Counted from the stretch's first letter, positions 19,285 to 30,500 are shown. The stretch: DNA of 64,000 nucleotides from Novipirellula caenicola (GCF_039545035.1 NZ_BAABRO010000006.1:124001-188000), one strand, 5' to 3'. Notes: a model not told the origin generated them from the letters alone. Numbers and translations: made by a program.

Positions 19285-20535
19285 TTAGCCGACGAACAGC
19301 GGACGCAAGTGACGTTCGTAGATGTTTTTGGTTACTTCGTTGCCGACGATCTCTTGGTTCTGCTTCAACAGATCGGTGTAGCGTTGGCCGTGTTTTGCCG
19401 CGACCTTGAACGAGACATGAAGCAGTTGCCGCATGTGAGCGTTAAAGTGCTCGTTGTCTTGGATATGCCGAATCGCACTGGCCAAACGAGGACCCGACCA
19501 ACCGTTGACGGTTTCCGCGTCAGGCAGCTTGCTATTGTCAATGTCGATGACGCTGGCGTACGGAGCACAGAACTCTTCGACATGCTCGAGGGCGTAAGCA
19601 TAGATCTCTTTGGCCAGAGCCAGCCCATCGCCACCCGCTTCGGCCAACCCAATGATCTCTTCGAGCCAGGTGGTACCGGCGGTTTTGATGTGCAAACCAG
19701 CACCGGTGCGTTGCAGGCACTCGCGGATGATCGGATACAGGCTGAATTTATCGCTGCCGCTGTGAACGCTTAGCTTCAACGTTTCAGGAAGTCCATAGGT
19801 TTTCACGGCATGTGCAATCACCGCTACATCGTCATTAAATTCACGCTCGAACTGTTTCAAATCGCCAACATAGTCGACGCCTTTGTTGAAACGACCGGTG
19901 AATTTGGGAGCGATCGTTTGGACCGGGACTTTCTCGTCGGCAATCGCAGCCAGGATGACCAGCAACTCAGGGGGTGTTTGCGGCGAATCCGTTTCGTCCA
20001 TCGAGATCTCGGCGATCACGTTGTCGGCGCCTTTTGCGTCGGCGATGTGACGATAAATTTCACCCGCTTCTTTGACGGCCAACAAATATTGCTCTGCGAC
20101 GCGTTGGACGTCTTCTTTGCTGACCTCCAGCGGTGACGACAAACCGTCGAGCGTCAAGGTGCCAACAAGTTCGGGGTGGCGGTCAACAAACGCAGCGATT
20201 TCCTCTTGGGGTGCCGACTTGCCAATCGAATCGGCCACGTCGATCGTAAAGAAGTCGCTGCAAGGGATGAAGGGATCGACCGTTGCCAGTTGAATATGGT
20301 CGGCATCGACGTGCCATGGCTTGTTCCAACCTCGAGTTTCGACCGCATTTTTCGCCGCATCGTAAACGCTTTGCGGCTTCGACCCGACAAAGGTGTGTTC
20401 GCGATTGGATTTGTTCCATACCGGCGCGACGTCCACGCCGTCTTGGGCAAGTTGCTCGAACGCACGTAATTGAGCAGCCGCTTGATGTGCAAACCGGTCG
20501 CCAACGCCAAAGGTGTATTTTTCAATTACGAGCAT
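19285..20535 (-). CDS. uxaE: UxaE-type tagaturonate/fructuronate epimerase family protein
   Basis: A 416-residue cytosolic protein of the UxaE family (PF16257). KYTFGVGDRFAHQAAAQLRAF, VWNKSNREHTFVGSKP, WHVDADHIQLATVDPFI and DFFTIDVADSIG are the conserved blocks; KLSVHSGSDKFSLYP lies near residue 255. Characterised members interconvert D-tagaturonate and D-fructuronate in hexuronate catabolism. The ATG at 20535 has AAGAGAGAT upstream and starts the conserved domain at residue 6; a longer frame from 20751 is rejected. If the enzyme serves the adjacent locus, the target glycan may contain uronic acids, or the enzyme may act on another ketose acid. Confidence 0.85.
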   Translation of the reverse strand: MLVIEKYTFGVGDRFAHQAAAQLRAFEQLAQDGVDVAPVWNKSNREHTFVGSKPQSVYDAAKNAVETRGWNKPWHVDADHIQLATVDPFIPCSDFFTIDVADSIGKSAPQEEIAAFVDRHPELVGTLTLDGLSSPLEVSKEDVQRVAEQYLLAVKEAGEIYRHIADAKGADNVIAEISMDETDSPQTPPELLVILAAIADEKVPVQTIAPKFTGRFNKGVDYVGDLKQFEREFNDDVAVIAHAVKTYGLPETLKLSVHSGSDKFSLYPIIRECLQRTGAGLHIKTAGTTWLEEIIGLAEAGGDGLALAKEIYAYALEHVEEFCAPYASVIDIDNSKLPDAETVNGWSGPRLASAIRHIQDNEHFNAHMRQLLHVSFKVAAKHGQRYTDLLKQNQEIVGNEVTKNIYERHLRPLFVG

Positions 20536-20770
20536 CGATCTCTCTTTAAAGGTGGGATGAAACAAGGACGTATTCTGCCATACATTCGTCAGTGGCCCAT
20601 AGCCGTGGTTGACTTTTGCATGTCCATTCTTAACCTGGCCAGCGTCTAGATTAGGCCATTCCGCCGCCGCCAACAACGCTATACGGCGTGAACATGGCCG
20701 GGCGATCGATGAATGCGGCCGGCACCGGCGTGGATGATCAGGACGTTTCATCGGGCGGCGGACTGCCGAT

Positions 20771-22840
20771 CTATTCCAACATTCGGCTGAACATGCACAA
20801 TTGGCCGGTTGTGCGTGCGGCCAACAACGGGTTCCAACGAAGTTGGTTCCTGCGTTTGGCGAGTTCTTCGCTCAATTTGCGAATCGGTTGGTTGAGTCGC
20901 ACGAAGCCGAGTCGCTCTGCCGCTTCGGACAACGCCCGCCAATCTTGTTCGGACGTTTGGGTGAGTCCAGTGAGCAGGATTTCGCTCAGCTGGATGTTGA
21001 GCGTGGTTAGGAAATCCTTGATCGATGACTGCGGCGAAGACAGCGATGAATCCACTGCTTGCGTCTCGGTTTGAGCGTGCGTGTCGCCACCGCCGATCCA
21101 AGTGGATATGGCCTGACGCGTCCGGTCGTCCGATTCAAACACAATCGTGATCGGCTCGATTTCCAGTTGCTGGTGCACCCAGCGGACATGGCCACAGACA
21201 AAGCGTGCGTCCTCGCCTCGCGTGGCCAGCATCTGCTGCAATTGGGTAAACCCCGCATCGCCGCGATGGTGATAGGGAAACACGATTCGAGCGGTCTCGT
21301 CATGGGCATCATGCATCGTCGCGGTCAGTCGTTGATGAACGACATCAAAATCCGAATCGGTAATCCGAGTGACCTTCAATACGTGTAGGTTCTCAGTGTG
21401 CCGAAGCGGTCGCAACCAATCCGGAGGCAAACGTTCGAATCGCTCTCGTGCCTGTTGGAAATGATCCATCGCCAGCGGAGGTTGTAATTGTTCCCACTGA
21501 AACGATTGAGGATTGGTCGTCAGTTTTCCGCTGGTTCGCGGCAGGATCAATTCATCGGTGGCGGTGCGTTTTCCGGAGCCTAGCATCAATTGCGACATCG
21601 CTGCTGAGCCCAAGGACACGCCGCGGCTGAGTGAATGGCTAGCCAAATCCGAAAACGACTTCGCCGTCGTTTTTGCGTTCGGTTCGGGATCGGCAAACAC
21701 CCGCTGCACTGCAACGACGGTACCGGTATCGACGTCTTGGAAATAGGCGAGCATCTTGGTCTGCGAACGTCCCGGGCGAACGCCAAGGCCCAATCCGACC
21801 AATCGTCCCGCCTTGATGTCGGTGCGGCGATCGGATTTGTTGCCTCGCACGAGCGGCTGAGGCACCGACCCGTTTTGTGACCGAATCGATCGCGACCGCG
21901 CGATCAATTCGCCAAGCAACCGGACGGTTTCCACTGGACTGAATCTCGCATCCTTCTGGATGTAACGTTCATGTTGGTGGATCAGCTGCAGCACCAGTTC
22001 GGCAGGCCATACCAGACCGCATGTTCGCAATTGTTTTTCCAGGCGTGATAAACGCTGGGGCCACGTTGCGCTGCAACCGGAGATCCCATCGCTGCATAGT
22101 TCGATCATCAGTTCGTCGAGCCGGTCCAGTGCATCGTGAGGGACGGGCAACTCGTTTTGCCCCAGTGCGATTAGACCCGCGTTTCGCTGTGGATCGAGTT
22201 CGCGAAACGCCCATACCGCCATCGCCGTCCACTGTGGCAGCATCGTGGCCGAACAATCCGCACGTGCATAGCGAGCGTCCCCCGGCACCGGGAAACGAAC
22301 GGTACAGGATTCATGCAGAAATCGAGCGGTCGGTTTCTCGCCACGCGTCAACTCGACCAGCACGCCGTCGTCGAACACCTTCCTGGCACGCGTGATCGTG
22401 GCCTTGCGAAAATGGTGAATCAACTCCTCGTCGGGGATTTGTCCAGGATCCCACGCGGTCGTCGCTTCTGCGGTGCCGATGTTCTCGTGGACCGCGAGAG
22501 CATCGCCGCAATTTTCGTCGTCTTCGCCTTGATTCGCGGCGGTCTCGTTCGCCATGTGTCGTTGATAAGCCAGAACCGATCGCACGACATGACGGCTGAT
22601 TCCTATCGAACCGCTGGAACATTGGGCTTCGTGAATCGTCTGCCCCGCCACAAATCGGCACACCGTTCCATCGGACCAAGTCACGATTAAATCGTGGACC
22701 GCAGCATCGTCGGTGGGCTGGTCGATTTCGTAACGCCAATCGCCATCGTCCAATTCGCGTTGGGCGCGTTTGACCGTGCCTCGGTTTGTCAGCGAGGCCA
22801 AATCGTCCGTGGACAGCGACAGCAGATCGACTCGTGTCAT
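20771..22840 (-). CDS. SWIM-like protein of the YehL/VWA cluster, with degenerate zinc ligands
   Basis: A 689-residue cytosolic protein, last gene of a five-gene operon. The first ~90 residues follow the SWIM zinc-finger proteins that accompany YehL-type MoxR ATPases (compare E. coli YehQ): IVTWSDGTVCRFVAGQTIHEAQC leads into the finger, but the expected Cys-x-Cys is Cys74-Ser-Ser76 and the expected Cys-x-His is Ser82-Arg-His84, so two of four zinc ligands are serine. A second SWIM-like segment near 175-205 (YARADCSATMLPQWTAMAVWAF) also lacks the full set. The rest is mostly helical and unrecognised. I use the ATG at 22840, five bases after the VWA stop; an ATG at 22873 inside the VWA gene is possible. 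Function unknown; association points to a complex with the MoxR and VWA proteins. Confidence 0.8.
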   Translation of the reverse strand: MTRVDLLSLSTDDLASLTNRGTVKRAQRELDDGDWRYEIDQPTDDAAVHDLIVTWSDGTVCRFVAGQTIHEAQCSSGSIGISRHVVRSVLAYQRHMANETAANQGEDDENCGDALAVHENIGTAEATTAWDPGQIPDEELIHHFRKATITRARKVFDDGVLVELTRGEKPTARFLHESCTVRFPVPGDARYARADCSATMLPQWTAMAVWAFRELDPQRNAGLIALGQNELPVPHDALDRLDELMIELCSDGISGCSATWPQRLSRLEKQLRTCGLVWPAELVLQLIHQHERYIQKDARFSPVETVRLLGELIARSRSIRSQNGSVPQPLVRGNKSDRRTDIKAGRLVGLGLGVRPGRSQTKMLAYFQDVDTGTVVAVQRVFADPEPNAKTTAKSFSDLASHSLSRGVSLGSAAMSQLMLGSGKRTATDELILPRTSGKLTTNPQSFQWEQLQPPLAMDHFQQARERFERLPPDWLRPLRHTENLHVLKVTRITDSDFDVVHQRLTATMHDAHDETARIVFPYHHRGDAGFTQLQQMLATRGEDARFVCGHVRWVHQQLEIEPITIVFESDDRTRQAISTWIGGGDTHAQTETQAVDSSLSSPQSSIKDFLTTLNIQLSEILLTGLTQTSEQDWRALSEAAERLGFVRLNQPIRKLSEELAKRRNQLRWNPLLAARTTGQLCMFSRMLE

Positions 22841-22845
22841 TGTGG

Positions 22846-24012
22846 TTACGCCCGTACCTTTTCGGCGACCCATTGAGCGAGTTCACCGGGAGTCATTGCC
22901 GCGACATGCCAACCGATTTTGACCAACTGGGCGGCGATTTGTTCATCGTACGTCGGATCGGCTTGTCCATCCAATGCGGCCAAGCCTAAACACGTGACGC
23001 CACTTTCGACCAATTGGCGAGCGGCCGCGTAGAGCCGTCCGGCGGGACCGCCTTCGTAAAAATCGGTGATCAACGCCACGATGGTGCGTTGCGGATTTTC
23101 CACCAGCGTGGATGCATAAGCGGCCGCCTGGCCGATATCGGTTCCGCCGCCGAGTTGAACTTTCATCAATGTTTCCACCGGATCGACGATCTGGTCGGTC
23201 AAATCGACGACCGAAGTATCAAAGATACAAAGATGGACCTTCATCATTTGCATGCTGTAAAACACTGCTGCGGTGACGGCCGAGTGAATGACGCTGTCGA
23301 GCATGCTGCCTGATTCATCGACCAGGATAATGATTTGCCAACGATCGACCTGTCGCCGTACGCGTGAATAAAAGTACGGCGTTTCCACCAAGACACGCCG
23401 TTTCTCGGGATCGTAGTGCTTCAAATTTCGTCGCAATGTCGTTTGCACATCAAAGTTTTTGGCGATGCGTAGAAAGGAACGGTGGCGTCGATCGACGGCC
23501 CCTTCGAACGCACTGCTAACCTGCTGGGCCATTTCTTCCATCAACTGCTCGACCGCTTTGCGAACGAGTTGTTGTGCCGCCTTCAATACGTCTTGATTCA
23601 TCAAGTGCTTAGTTCGCAGCACCGCCTTGAGTAACGTTTGGTTCGGTTGAGCACGCGCAAGCACATCCGGGTTGGTTACCATCTCGTCAAGCTGATATCG
23701 CTCAAGTGCATCCTTTTCCAATCGTTCGATGGTCGATTTTGGGAACAGTTCGTGGATTTGGTTGATCCACTCAGGCACGGTCAACGAGCTGGCGTCGAGG
23801 CTGCCGGATCGATTGCCGTCCTTGCCGCGTACGTTTTGACCACGTCCTTCGCGATCATACAGAAACCCCAAGCATTCTTCTTGCCGTTGTTGTTCCGGCG
23901 ACAGCCCCCCACACAATTGTTCGCTGCCTGATCCCATTACCAATCGCCATCGTGCCTGACGCTGGGTGGTTGTTTCCGATGCATGCGAGCGATTCGAATC
24001 AGAGTCGGCCAT
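22846..24012 (-). CDS. VWA-domain protein of the YehL/MoxR cluster (YehP-like)
   Basis: A 388-residue cytosolic protein with a helical N-terminal half and a C-terminal von Willebrand A domain. The metal-ion-dependent adhesion site is complete: DESGS at 232-236, Thr291 in GGGTD, and Asp317 in LITDF. Such VWA proteins are the usual partners of MoxR AAA+ ATPases, acting as substrate-binding or insertase-type adaptors. The start at 24012 has TGGAGC upstream and overlaps the DUF5682 gene by 14 bases; an earlier start at 24063 would overlap by 65. Gene order matches the E. coli yehP position next to yehQ and yehM. Confidence 0.88.
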   Translation of the reverse strand: MADSDSNRSHASETTTQRQARWRLVMGSGSEQLCGGLSPEQQRQEECLGFLYDREGRGQNVRGKDGNRSGSLDASSLTVPEWINQIHELFPKSTIERLEKDALERYQLDEMVTNPDVLARAQPNQTLLKAVLRTKHLMNQDVLKAAQQLVRKAVEQLMEEMAQQVSSAFEGAVDRRHRSFLRIAKNFDVQTTLRRNLKHYDPEKRRVLVETPYFYSRVRRQVDRWQIIILVDESGSMLDSVIHSAVTAAVFYSMQMMKVHLCIFDTSVVDLTDQIVDPVETLMKVQLGGGTDIGQAAAYASTLVENPQRTIVALITDFYEGGPAGRLYAAARQLVESGVTCLGLAALDGQADPTYDEQIAAQLVKIGWHVAAMTPGELAQWVAEKVRA

Positions 24013-26395
24013 CGATTTGCTCCAGTCCATATTTGGCAATGGATTCGAACAGCCGATCTTCAATCGCTAACGCATCGGCGGCGGTCGCTTCGTCGGCGGG
24101 CAATGGGCTTAGCGGTTGCGACGGTTTGAGTCCAAGTGAATCAAACAGCGTGGACAACATGTGATGCTTTTCGCGAGGCGTGAACGAGGTGAATGCTAAC
24201 CGCAGCGACGGCAATGCGGTTTGGAATTCGTCGCCGCCAAACCGCAGCAGAACTTGGTCGATCGAACAAACCAATTGCGGATGCCGCTGAGCGACCTCTC
24301 GGGCCAGCGTGAACAAACCATTTAGAAAGTCACCCAAATGCTCGGGCTTGGCAAAGAACATCAGATCCTCGAGCACTCGATCGGGGCTCGCCCGGCCAAT
24401 CGTCCACAGGATGCCTGCGGCGGCCCCTCGCACGCTCGGTGGTTTGTGAGCGTCCGCTTGGATTCGAGCGAACACCCCCGCAAATTCATTCTCGTCCAAA
24501 TCCAACACGTCGCCGATGCGTCGATACGTTTCCAGCATCGCTTGAATGCCTCGCAAAATCGAACCATCCGCGGCAGTTTGCTTGCCCAATGATTCGAGCA
24601 ACCATAGCGATCTCGCAAATGATTGACGAACCAAGTTCTGCAGCTGAGGCAAACGGGTCGTCCCAAAGGCTTCATCAAAGCAATACAAATACAACAAGTG
24701 TCCGAGTGATTGAGCGACCTCGACAAAGCGAGGTTCTGTTGCAATCAGACGTTCGAGTGATTCGAGCAATGATTTCGATAGCGAATGAACGCCACACTGC
24801 GATGCTTTGACCAACAACTCGGCTGCCATCGCAGCGTCGCGTTGGTGTTGACGAGATTGTTCAGTCAATCGAGCGGCCACCGCCTCGGTCATCGTGGTGC
24901 CGTAGCGAGACGCTTCGATGCAGGACGATTCAAACTCGGGAGTCCATCGCTGCTGCCATGTTTCCCAGAGCCGCTCGAGTTCACCTCGGGTGAGAAAGTC
25001 GGTTCCCCCTTCGCGGCGAAATCCTTTGATGTCCAACACGCTCAATTGGTGCAGCAGTCGACTTTTTTGTACATCAGCGGCATCCAATAGATCCAGTTCG
25101 ATCGATTCGCTCCGCCGCGTTGGTGCGAGGCCAAGTGAGGTAATTTGATGCTGGATTTCCTGGACCAACGGCGGAGTACGAGTTCCGCTGGCTAATCGCC
25201 CACGCTGGTCACCTCGCAGCACCGCATGCACGGCATCGATAAAGGGGGATTCGCAATCGTATTCCAATTCGTCTTTGATCAGCGATGACGTTACCGCGTC
25301 GATCAAATCTCGTCGCCACACATGGTGGCGTCCCCGCAACGCGGCTAGCGCCCGAGCCGACGTTTGGACGGCGATCAAATCCGCCGTGCTGAGCGTCTGT
25401 TTTCGGTTCCGCAGCGCGCCCACCAATCCAGTCAACAAGGGTTGGTGGTCAAACGGTTCGTCGCGATTTCGTTGCGTCCAAGCGTGATGGTAAAATCCCG
25501 GACTGGGCATCCCCGCGTTGTAACCGGTTAGATTGTCGAGCCGTTCGTAGGAATAGGTTGTCAACGCGATTCCGCGATCGATGATGGCCGCGATCACTTG
25601 CTGTGCCGCTTCACTCGGAGGCGGATCATCGATTCCTGCACACGCGTAGCCTTCGTTTCGAGCCAGCAACGCACTGCTGTGAAAACCGCCGGTCACGACC
25701 AAGGTCTGGCCACGGGTTTGTTTGGACGTCGCCGCGATTTGGGCTGCCATAAACGCTTCGCGTCGACGGTCGCTAACACTCACGCTGGGTTCCCACGTGC
25801 GAATGTTCCAGCACAATGAATGAGTGCGACGTACATAATCCGCTGGCTCAAGCGTCTGATGCGACTCAATCAGCCGGTCCCAAAGATCGTCAAAATCTTC
25901 GACTTGCAGCCGCTCGCACAACGCGTTGACGTAGCGTCCACGACGCAGTTCGGCGTCGGCATAACGGTGTGACGCACGTTCATCGCCGGCACTTTCTGAC
26001 CACGGCAGATCGATAAAACGGACCTCGGCATCGATGCGATGCCCGTGCTGGATCGCGATCCATTCCGGTGAATATTCACAAAATGGATAGTACACCCCTT
26101 GGTGCGTCAGCTCGGTTTCGGCTTGCTCGTCGCGGGCCGCCACTCCGGCTCGAAAATAGCTGTAGATCGCGATCGGCAACTGATGGTCGAGCAGCAGTTC
26201 GCCAAGGTGTTCGTTGTAGTCGCTCGGCCCTTCGATCAACACCGCGGTTGGGCGGAGTGTTTCGATCAGCTGAGCGATCAACATGGCACATGCCGGGCTG
26301 TGGTGACGGACGGGGAAATAGACCACGTCCGCTGTGGTATCACACAGCCGATCGATCAGCGGTTGATCATCCGGTGCTGGATCGCGGTTTGGCAT
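23999..26395 (-). CDS. DUF5682 protein (YehM-like, TraB/ChaN/EreA-like N-terminal fold)
   Basis: A 798-residue protein. The first ~250 residues fit DUF5682: VYFPVRHHSPACAMLIAQLI (His31, His32), VLIEGPSDYNEHL (Glu55), AIYSYFR and VVTGGFHSSALLAR (His239). The spaced His/Glu motifs resemble the metal-dependent TraB/ChaN/erythromycin-esterase-like superfamily, which suggests, but does not prove, a hydrolase or haem/ligand-binding site. The remaining ~550 residues are helical and repeat-like. Overlap with the VWA gene implies coupling. No experimental function is known to me. Confidence 0.82.
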   Translation of the reverse strand: MPNRDPAPDDQPLIDRLCDTTADVVYFPVRHHSPACAMLIAQLIETLRPTAVLIEGPSDYNEHLGELLLDHQLPIAIYSYFRAGVAARDEQAETELTHQGVYYPFCEYSPEWIAIQHGHRIDAEVRFIDLPWSESAGDERASHRYADAELRRGRYVNALCERLQVEDFDDLWDRLIESHQTLEPADYVRRTHSLCWNIRTWEPSVSVSDRRREAFMAAQIAATSKQTRGQTLVVTGGFHSSALLARNEGYACAGIDDPPPSEAAQQVIAAIIDRGIALTTYSYERLDNLTGYNAGMPSPGFYHHAWTQRNRDEPFDHQPLLTGLVGALRNRKQTLSTADLIAVQTSARALAALRGRHHVWRRDLIDAVTSSLIKDELEYDCESPFIDAVHAVLRGDQRGRLASGTRTPPLVQEIQHQITSLGLAPTRRSESIELDLLDAADVQKSRLLHQLSVLDIKGFRREGGTDFLTRGELERLWETWQQRWTPEFESSCIEASRYGTTMTEAVAARLTEQSRQHQRDAAMAAELLVKASQCGVHSLSKSLLESLERLIATEPRFVEVAQSLGHLLYLYCFDEAFGTTRLPQLQNLVRQSFARSLWLLESLGKQTAADGSILRGIQAMLETYRRIGDVLDLDENEFAGVFARIQADAHKPPSVRGAAAGILWTIGRASPDRVLEDLMFFAKPEHLGDFLNGLFTLAREVAQRHPQLVCSIDQVLLRFGGDEFQTALPSLRLAFTSFTPREKHHMLSTLFDSLGLKPSQPLSPLPADEATAADALAIEDRLFESIAKYGLEQIDGRL

Positions 26396-26457
26396 CCGAC
26401 GCTATCTTCTTTTCAAAAATCCGTGTGCGAGTTGTCGAGGAGTGATTCACGCAGAGC

Positions 26458-27594
26458 TCAAGTCAGTTCATCACGAGCATCAAAGAAGTCCTTCCATCGA
26501 CCGTGCTTGCGTTTCTTGATCACATGGTCGAAATAGTGCCGGACTTTTTTCAGGTCGTCGGGATTGTCCTTCAGCACGCTGCCGACCAAATGGCGAACCA
26601 AATGAGTCGGTTCGATTTTGCCGTCGGCGTAATAATACGCATGCACGCCGGCGGCATAGGCCGTGCCGACCGCTTCGGCAGTACTGAGTACGGTGGTCGG
26701 TGGATCGATGCCTTGACCTTCGATCGTTTTGCCTTGGCGAAGTTCACGAAACGTGGTGACCAACAATTCGGTCAAATCTTGATCGATCGTCACCGGGACT
26801 TGCGAGCGATCGAGATTACGGTTGGTTTCCCGCTGGACCAATTGCATCTCTTCGCCGATATCGGCAATCGGATGCACCGTTTCGAAATTGAATCGCCGTT
26901 TCAGCGCCGCACTCATCTCGTTGACTCCGCGGTCACGCGTGTTCGCAGTGGCAATCACATTGAAACCAGCTCGTGCGTACAAGCTGCGACTTTGTTCGGG
27001 CAATTCAGGGATCGCCATCACGCGGTCGCTGAGCACCGACAACAGCACGTCTTGGATTTCCAAAGCACAACGCGTGATCTCTTCGAACCGAACCAATTTT
27101 CCATGCGTCATCCCCAAGTACAGCGGCGCAGGTACGAGCGAATTCTCACACGGCCCTTCCGCGACCAATAATGCATAGTTCCACGAATAACGGATGTTGT
27201 CTTCGGTGGTCCCCGCACTGCCTTGGATTGTCAGCGTCGAATCGCCGCTGATCGCTGCGGTCAACAACTCGCTCAAGTAACTTTTGGCGGTCCCCGGTTC
27301 ACCGATCAACATCAGTCCGCGGTTGGTAGCCAGCGAGACGATACACCGTTCCAGGAACGCACGCCGCCCGACAAATTTAGGTGGTCGGCCTTGTGACGCG
27401 TCGCCCAAGACAAACGACAACACCGCACGCGGCGACATCTGCCAACCCGGCGGTTTCGGATCGTCCGCCGAGGCACTGGCCAATTCGGCAAGTTCGTCGG
27501 CAAACAAGACCTCCGCCGGAGGACGTTGCTGCGACGCGGACGCTCCGTTTGATTCGCCCTGCAATTTTCGGGAACCCGCTTTTTTCTTGGCCAT
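26458..27594 (-). CDS. MoxR-type AAA+ ATPase, YehL subfamily
   Basis: A 378-residue ATPase. Walker A is GEPGTAKS at 98-105, Walker B is LVRFEEI around 168-173 (Glu-Glu in place of Asp-Glu, as in YehL-type proteins), sensor 1 Asn is in IATANTRD near 218, and the arginine finger region ALKRRFNFE follows at 231-237. MoxR ATPases remodel or load client proteins together with VWA partners. Length agrees with E. coli YehL. Two bases separate it from the upstream WGR gene, and 62 from DUF5682. This gene is the probable energy source of the cluster. Confidence 0.93.
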   Translation of the reverse strand: MAKKKAGSRKLQGESNGASASQQRPPAEVLFADELAELASASADDPKPPGWQMSPRAVLSFVLGDASQGRPPKFVGRRAFLERCIVSLATNRGLMLIGEPGTAKSYLSELLTAAISGDSTLTIQGSAGTTEDNIRYSWNYALLVAEGPCENSLVPAPLYLGMTHGKLVRFEEITRCALEIQDVLLSVLSDRVMAIPELPEQSRSLYARAGFNVIATANTRDRGVNEMSAALKRRFNFETVHPIADIGEEMQLVQRETNRNLDRSQVPVTIDQDLTELLVTTFRELRQGKTIEGQGIDPPTTVLSTAEAVGTAYAAGVHAYYYADGKIEPTHLVRHLVGSVLKDNPDDLKKVRHYFDHVIKKRKHGRWKDFFDARDELT

Positions 27595-27596
27595 CG

Positions 27597-30500
27597 CTAT
27601 TTTGCTTTCGATTTCAGCACGTGAAGATCCGCCATGACTTCGCTGAGCACGATCGGGGAAACTTCACTTAGTTTGAGCGGTTTTTCGCTGCCCCAGCCAT
27701 ATCCCGACGGATCCCGCATGCCTTTGCAAAAGTGAATCGTTTCGGTCTTTAACATTTCATCGGGATCGATGTATCCCATGCCCACCACGCCATCGTAGTG
27801 CACGACCGCAGTGACATCCGCCGAGGGAAATTGTTTGGAATGCTCGTCAAAGCAACCTCCATCCATGGCCACCCCACGGACCCAACCGAGTTTTTCCAGC
27901 GTGAACACCATCGTCGGTGCTGCCAACGACAGTCCCGAGAATCGATCAAGTTGCCTGGTTTTCTCTTCGCCTTTTTCCAACCGATAGATTTCGCGTCCGA
28001 GCTGTGGAAAGGGAGTGATGATTTCGTAATCGCTTAACACTTCGCCCCACGTGCTGCGCTCGTCTTCGGAAAGATCCAAGGGATGCATCAGCCCGATCTG
28101 ATCCGCCTTGTCGATCGCGACCGTGGCGTCGTTGGCATCGGCATAGTCACGTTCCTCGGTGACGCGGAACAGGCCCAAGCGATTGCCTTTGGCGTCGAAC
28201 GAGCCCCAAATCAATTTCTGTACCAAGTGCGTCATCAAGGGATGTTTGACCAGCAGAGATTCAAAATCGTCGACCGACCAACGACGACCGGTGACCATCG
28301 CTTGCTCGAGTCGTCCGGCCTGCAGCGTGGCGACCTCTTTGATTTGCTTTTTGATTAGCTTCCATTCGCTGAGCGATTCGTTAGCGATCGTTTCATCATC
28401 CTTCGCTGCTGGTTTGGGCATGTTGGGGCGTATCTTGCCCGCCTCGTCGCGGACCATCGGTTTGAGATCGCCGCCTAGTACAAACGAGAACGATCGTGAG
28501 CCAAAGGAGAACTCGCGTCGTCCCATTTCATCGAGACCGCAATCGGGGATCACCCGGTCTTCGAGTTCCGCGCGAGTCATTCCCTTTTCTTTGGCAATGT
28601 CTTCGACAAACGCGGCTGCTTTGGTTTTGAGTCCCTTGAATTTCAATTTCTGAGCGACCCCGGACAACTGCATCAGCGCCGTGTTGGTGCCGACACCTCG
28701 CAAACACTCCAACCCAAAGACGGCTCGAGCGTGTTGGCTTTCCCCAGGCCAAACGCGGACCATCGGAGTCAATTTCATCACGCAACCATCGTCGCCGATG
28801 TGGCCGATGGTCCCCATCGCCCATTTGTTTTTTGAGACCGATCCGTCTTCTTGCCAAAGTTCAAACAATCGCCATGCAAACGCATCACGCACGCCTTTGT
28901 CAACGTGTTGTTTGATCGCGGTTAGCAAAGAATGCCGTTCGGTGACCGGAGTGACCGCCAAAACGTGCAGCACGGTTAGCAGTTGCTCGTCGCTGAGTCG
29001 TTGGTCGCCGATCGTCAGCGGCGGCAGGTGAGCAGCATTGGCCCACGGTGGCAATTTGGGAACACGCGGCAATTCGACCGTCGCCAATGCGTCACGCAGC
29101 CATTTGGGCGTTGTTTTTTCATCGAGCGGGTCAAAGGTCTTCTCTTCAAAATCGAGCACGTCGCGTTGGACACGAGCGGCGCCTTCGGATTTTTTGCCGG
29201 CCTTCGTCACCGCATCTTCAATCACCGATTCCAAACCGATGCGTTTGACCGATCGCAAGTACTCGATGGCAGCGTCGGCAAGTTTGCCTTTGGATCCCGC
29301 CGTGTCGATCAACCCCGAGACGGCGTTGCCGATCTCGTGGGCCATCCAGTCGCGTGCCAACGCAGGCGTCTTGGCCTCTAACCGGCACTGCAACATCGGT
29401 TCGGCCGCTTCGGGGGCTCGGACGAGCCCGAGGACTTTCAACAACGCAGTGCAATCGTCCTTGTTGGTTTGTCGACAAATCTGATCGGCAACGACATCGA
29501 GTGCCGAAAATTCGGTACAAGCCAAAAAGCCGCGTGCGATTTCGGGGGTGTTGATGCGAAGTCCGAGCCGCCGCCATTCGGATTCCACCTGCTCGGCACT
29601 TCCGAGCCCAAACAGCAAGGCTTGAGGACGATGATAGTGATCGATCCACTCGTCGCTGCGGCGGTAGCGGTCGTCCTCCCAACTCGAGACAACTTGTTGA
29701 ATTTCGTCGTGCATCCCTAACATCGCGGCAAGGTAATGCTCGGCAGGGTAAGACGAGTAGGAATCGGCCGGTTCAAATTGCGGGTTGAACGTCTTGCGAA
29801 TCCGTGCTTGCAGTTGATCGATCTCGCTCGGCTGCAAATAGGGAAGCACGTGGCTGCGAAAACTGTTGCACAGCGACCGCATCAACTCGGATTTATCGTA
29901 ACTTTGTTTTTTCTTGTACCCTTGAATTGCCTTGATCAGAATTTGCAAACACTCGTCGGCGCTGAACAGACTAAACAGCGGTTGCATGAATGGCTGAGGA
30001 ACGCGTCGCTCGACCTTGCTGACCAGATTAGTTGCTTCATCGACCGAGACCTTTCCGGTGAATTTGTTTGCCTTGACAATCTTTTCGGCGTATTTCTCCA
30101 GAGCAGCCTTGTTTTCCAAGCGACTGGGGTTGCCCGTCATCAAGCACAACCAAAAGTGCGCCTCTTCGGGAGCCAAGATCGATGGCAATTTCAGTTTTTC
30201 GTAGGGAATCGTCCAACCATAGTCGGTGGTTCTCAAGCTGGTAAATCGCTTGACGCCCGCATCGATGTCGGCGGGCTTCGGTTCGCCGCGTTCAAGAGGT
30301 TTGCATGCACGAAAACTGGCCAAAGCCCAATCGGCCGGTTCAAGATCGATGACGTGGGTGATCTCGGTCACCACGTCGGCCGCCGGGGCGGCAGCTTCGG
30401 TCTTGGCCGCGGGTTTGCCGGCAGCTGATTTGCCGGCGGCCGATTTGCCACCTGCGGTTTTTGAGGCGGCTTTGGTCGATTTTGTCGTCGATTTCGGGGC

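Noticed and set aside
20536-20751. N-terminal extension of the UxaE protein
   Set aside because: Arg/Pro/His-rich and unlike the family; the ATG at 20535 has a ribosome site and starts the conserved KYTFGVGDRF block.
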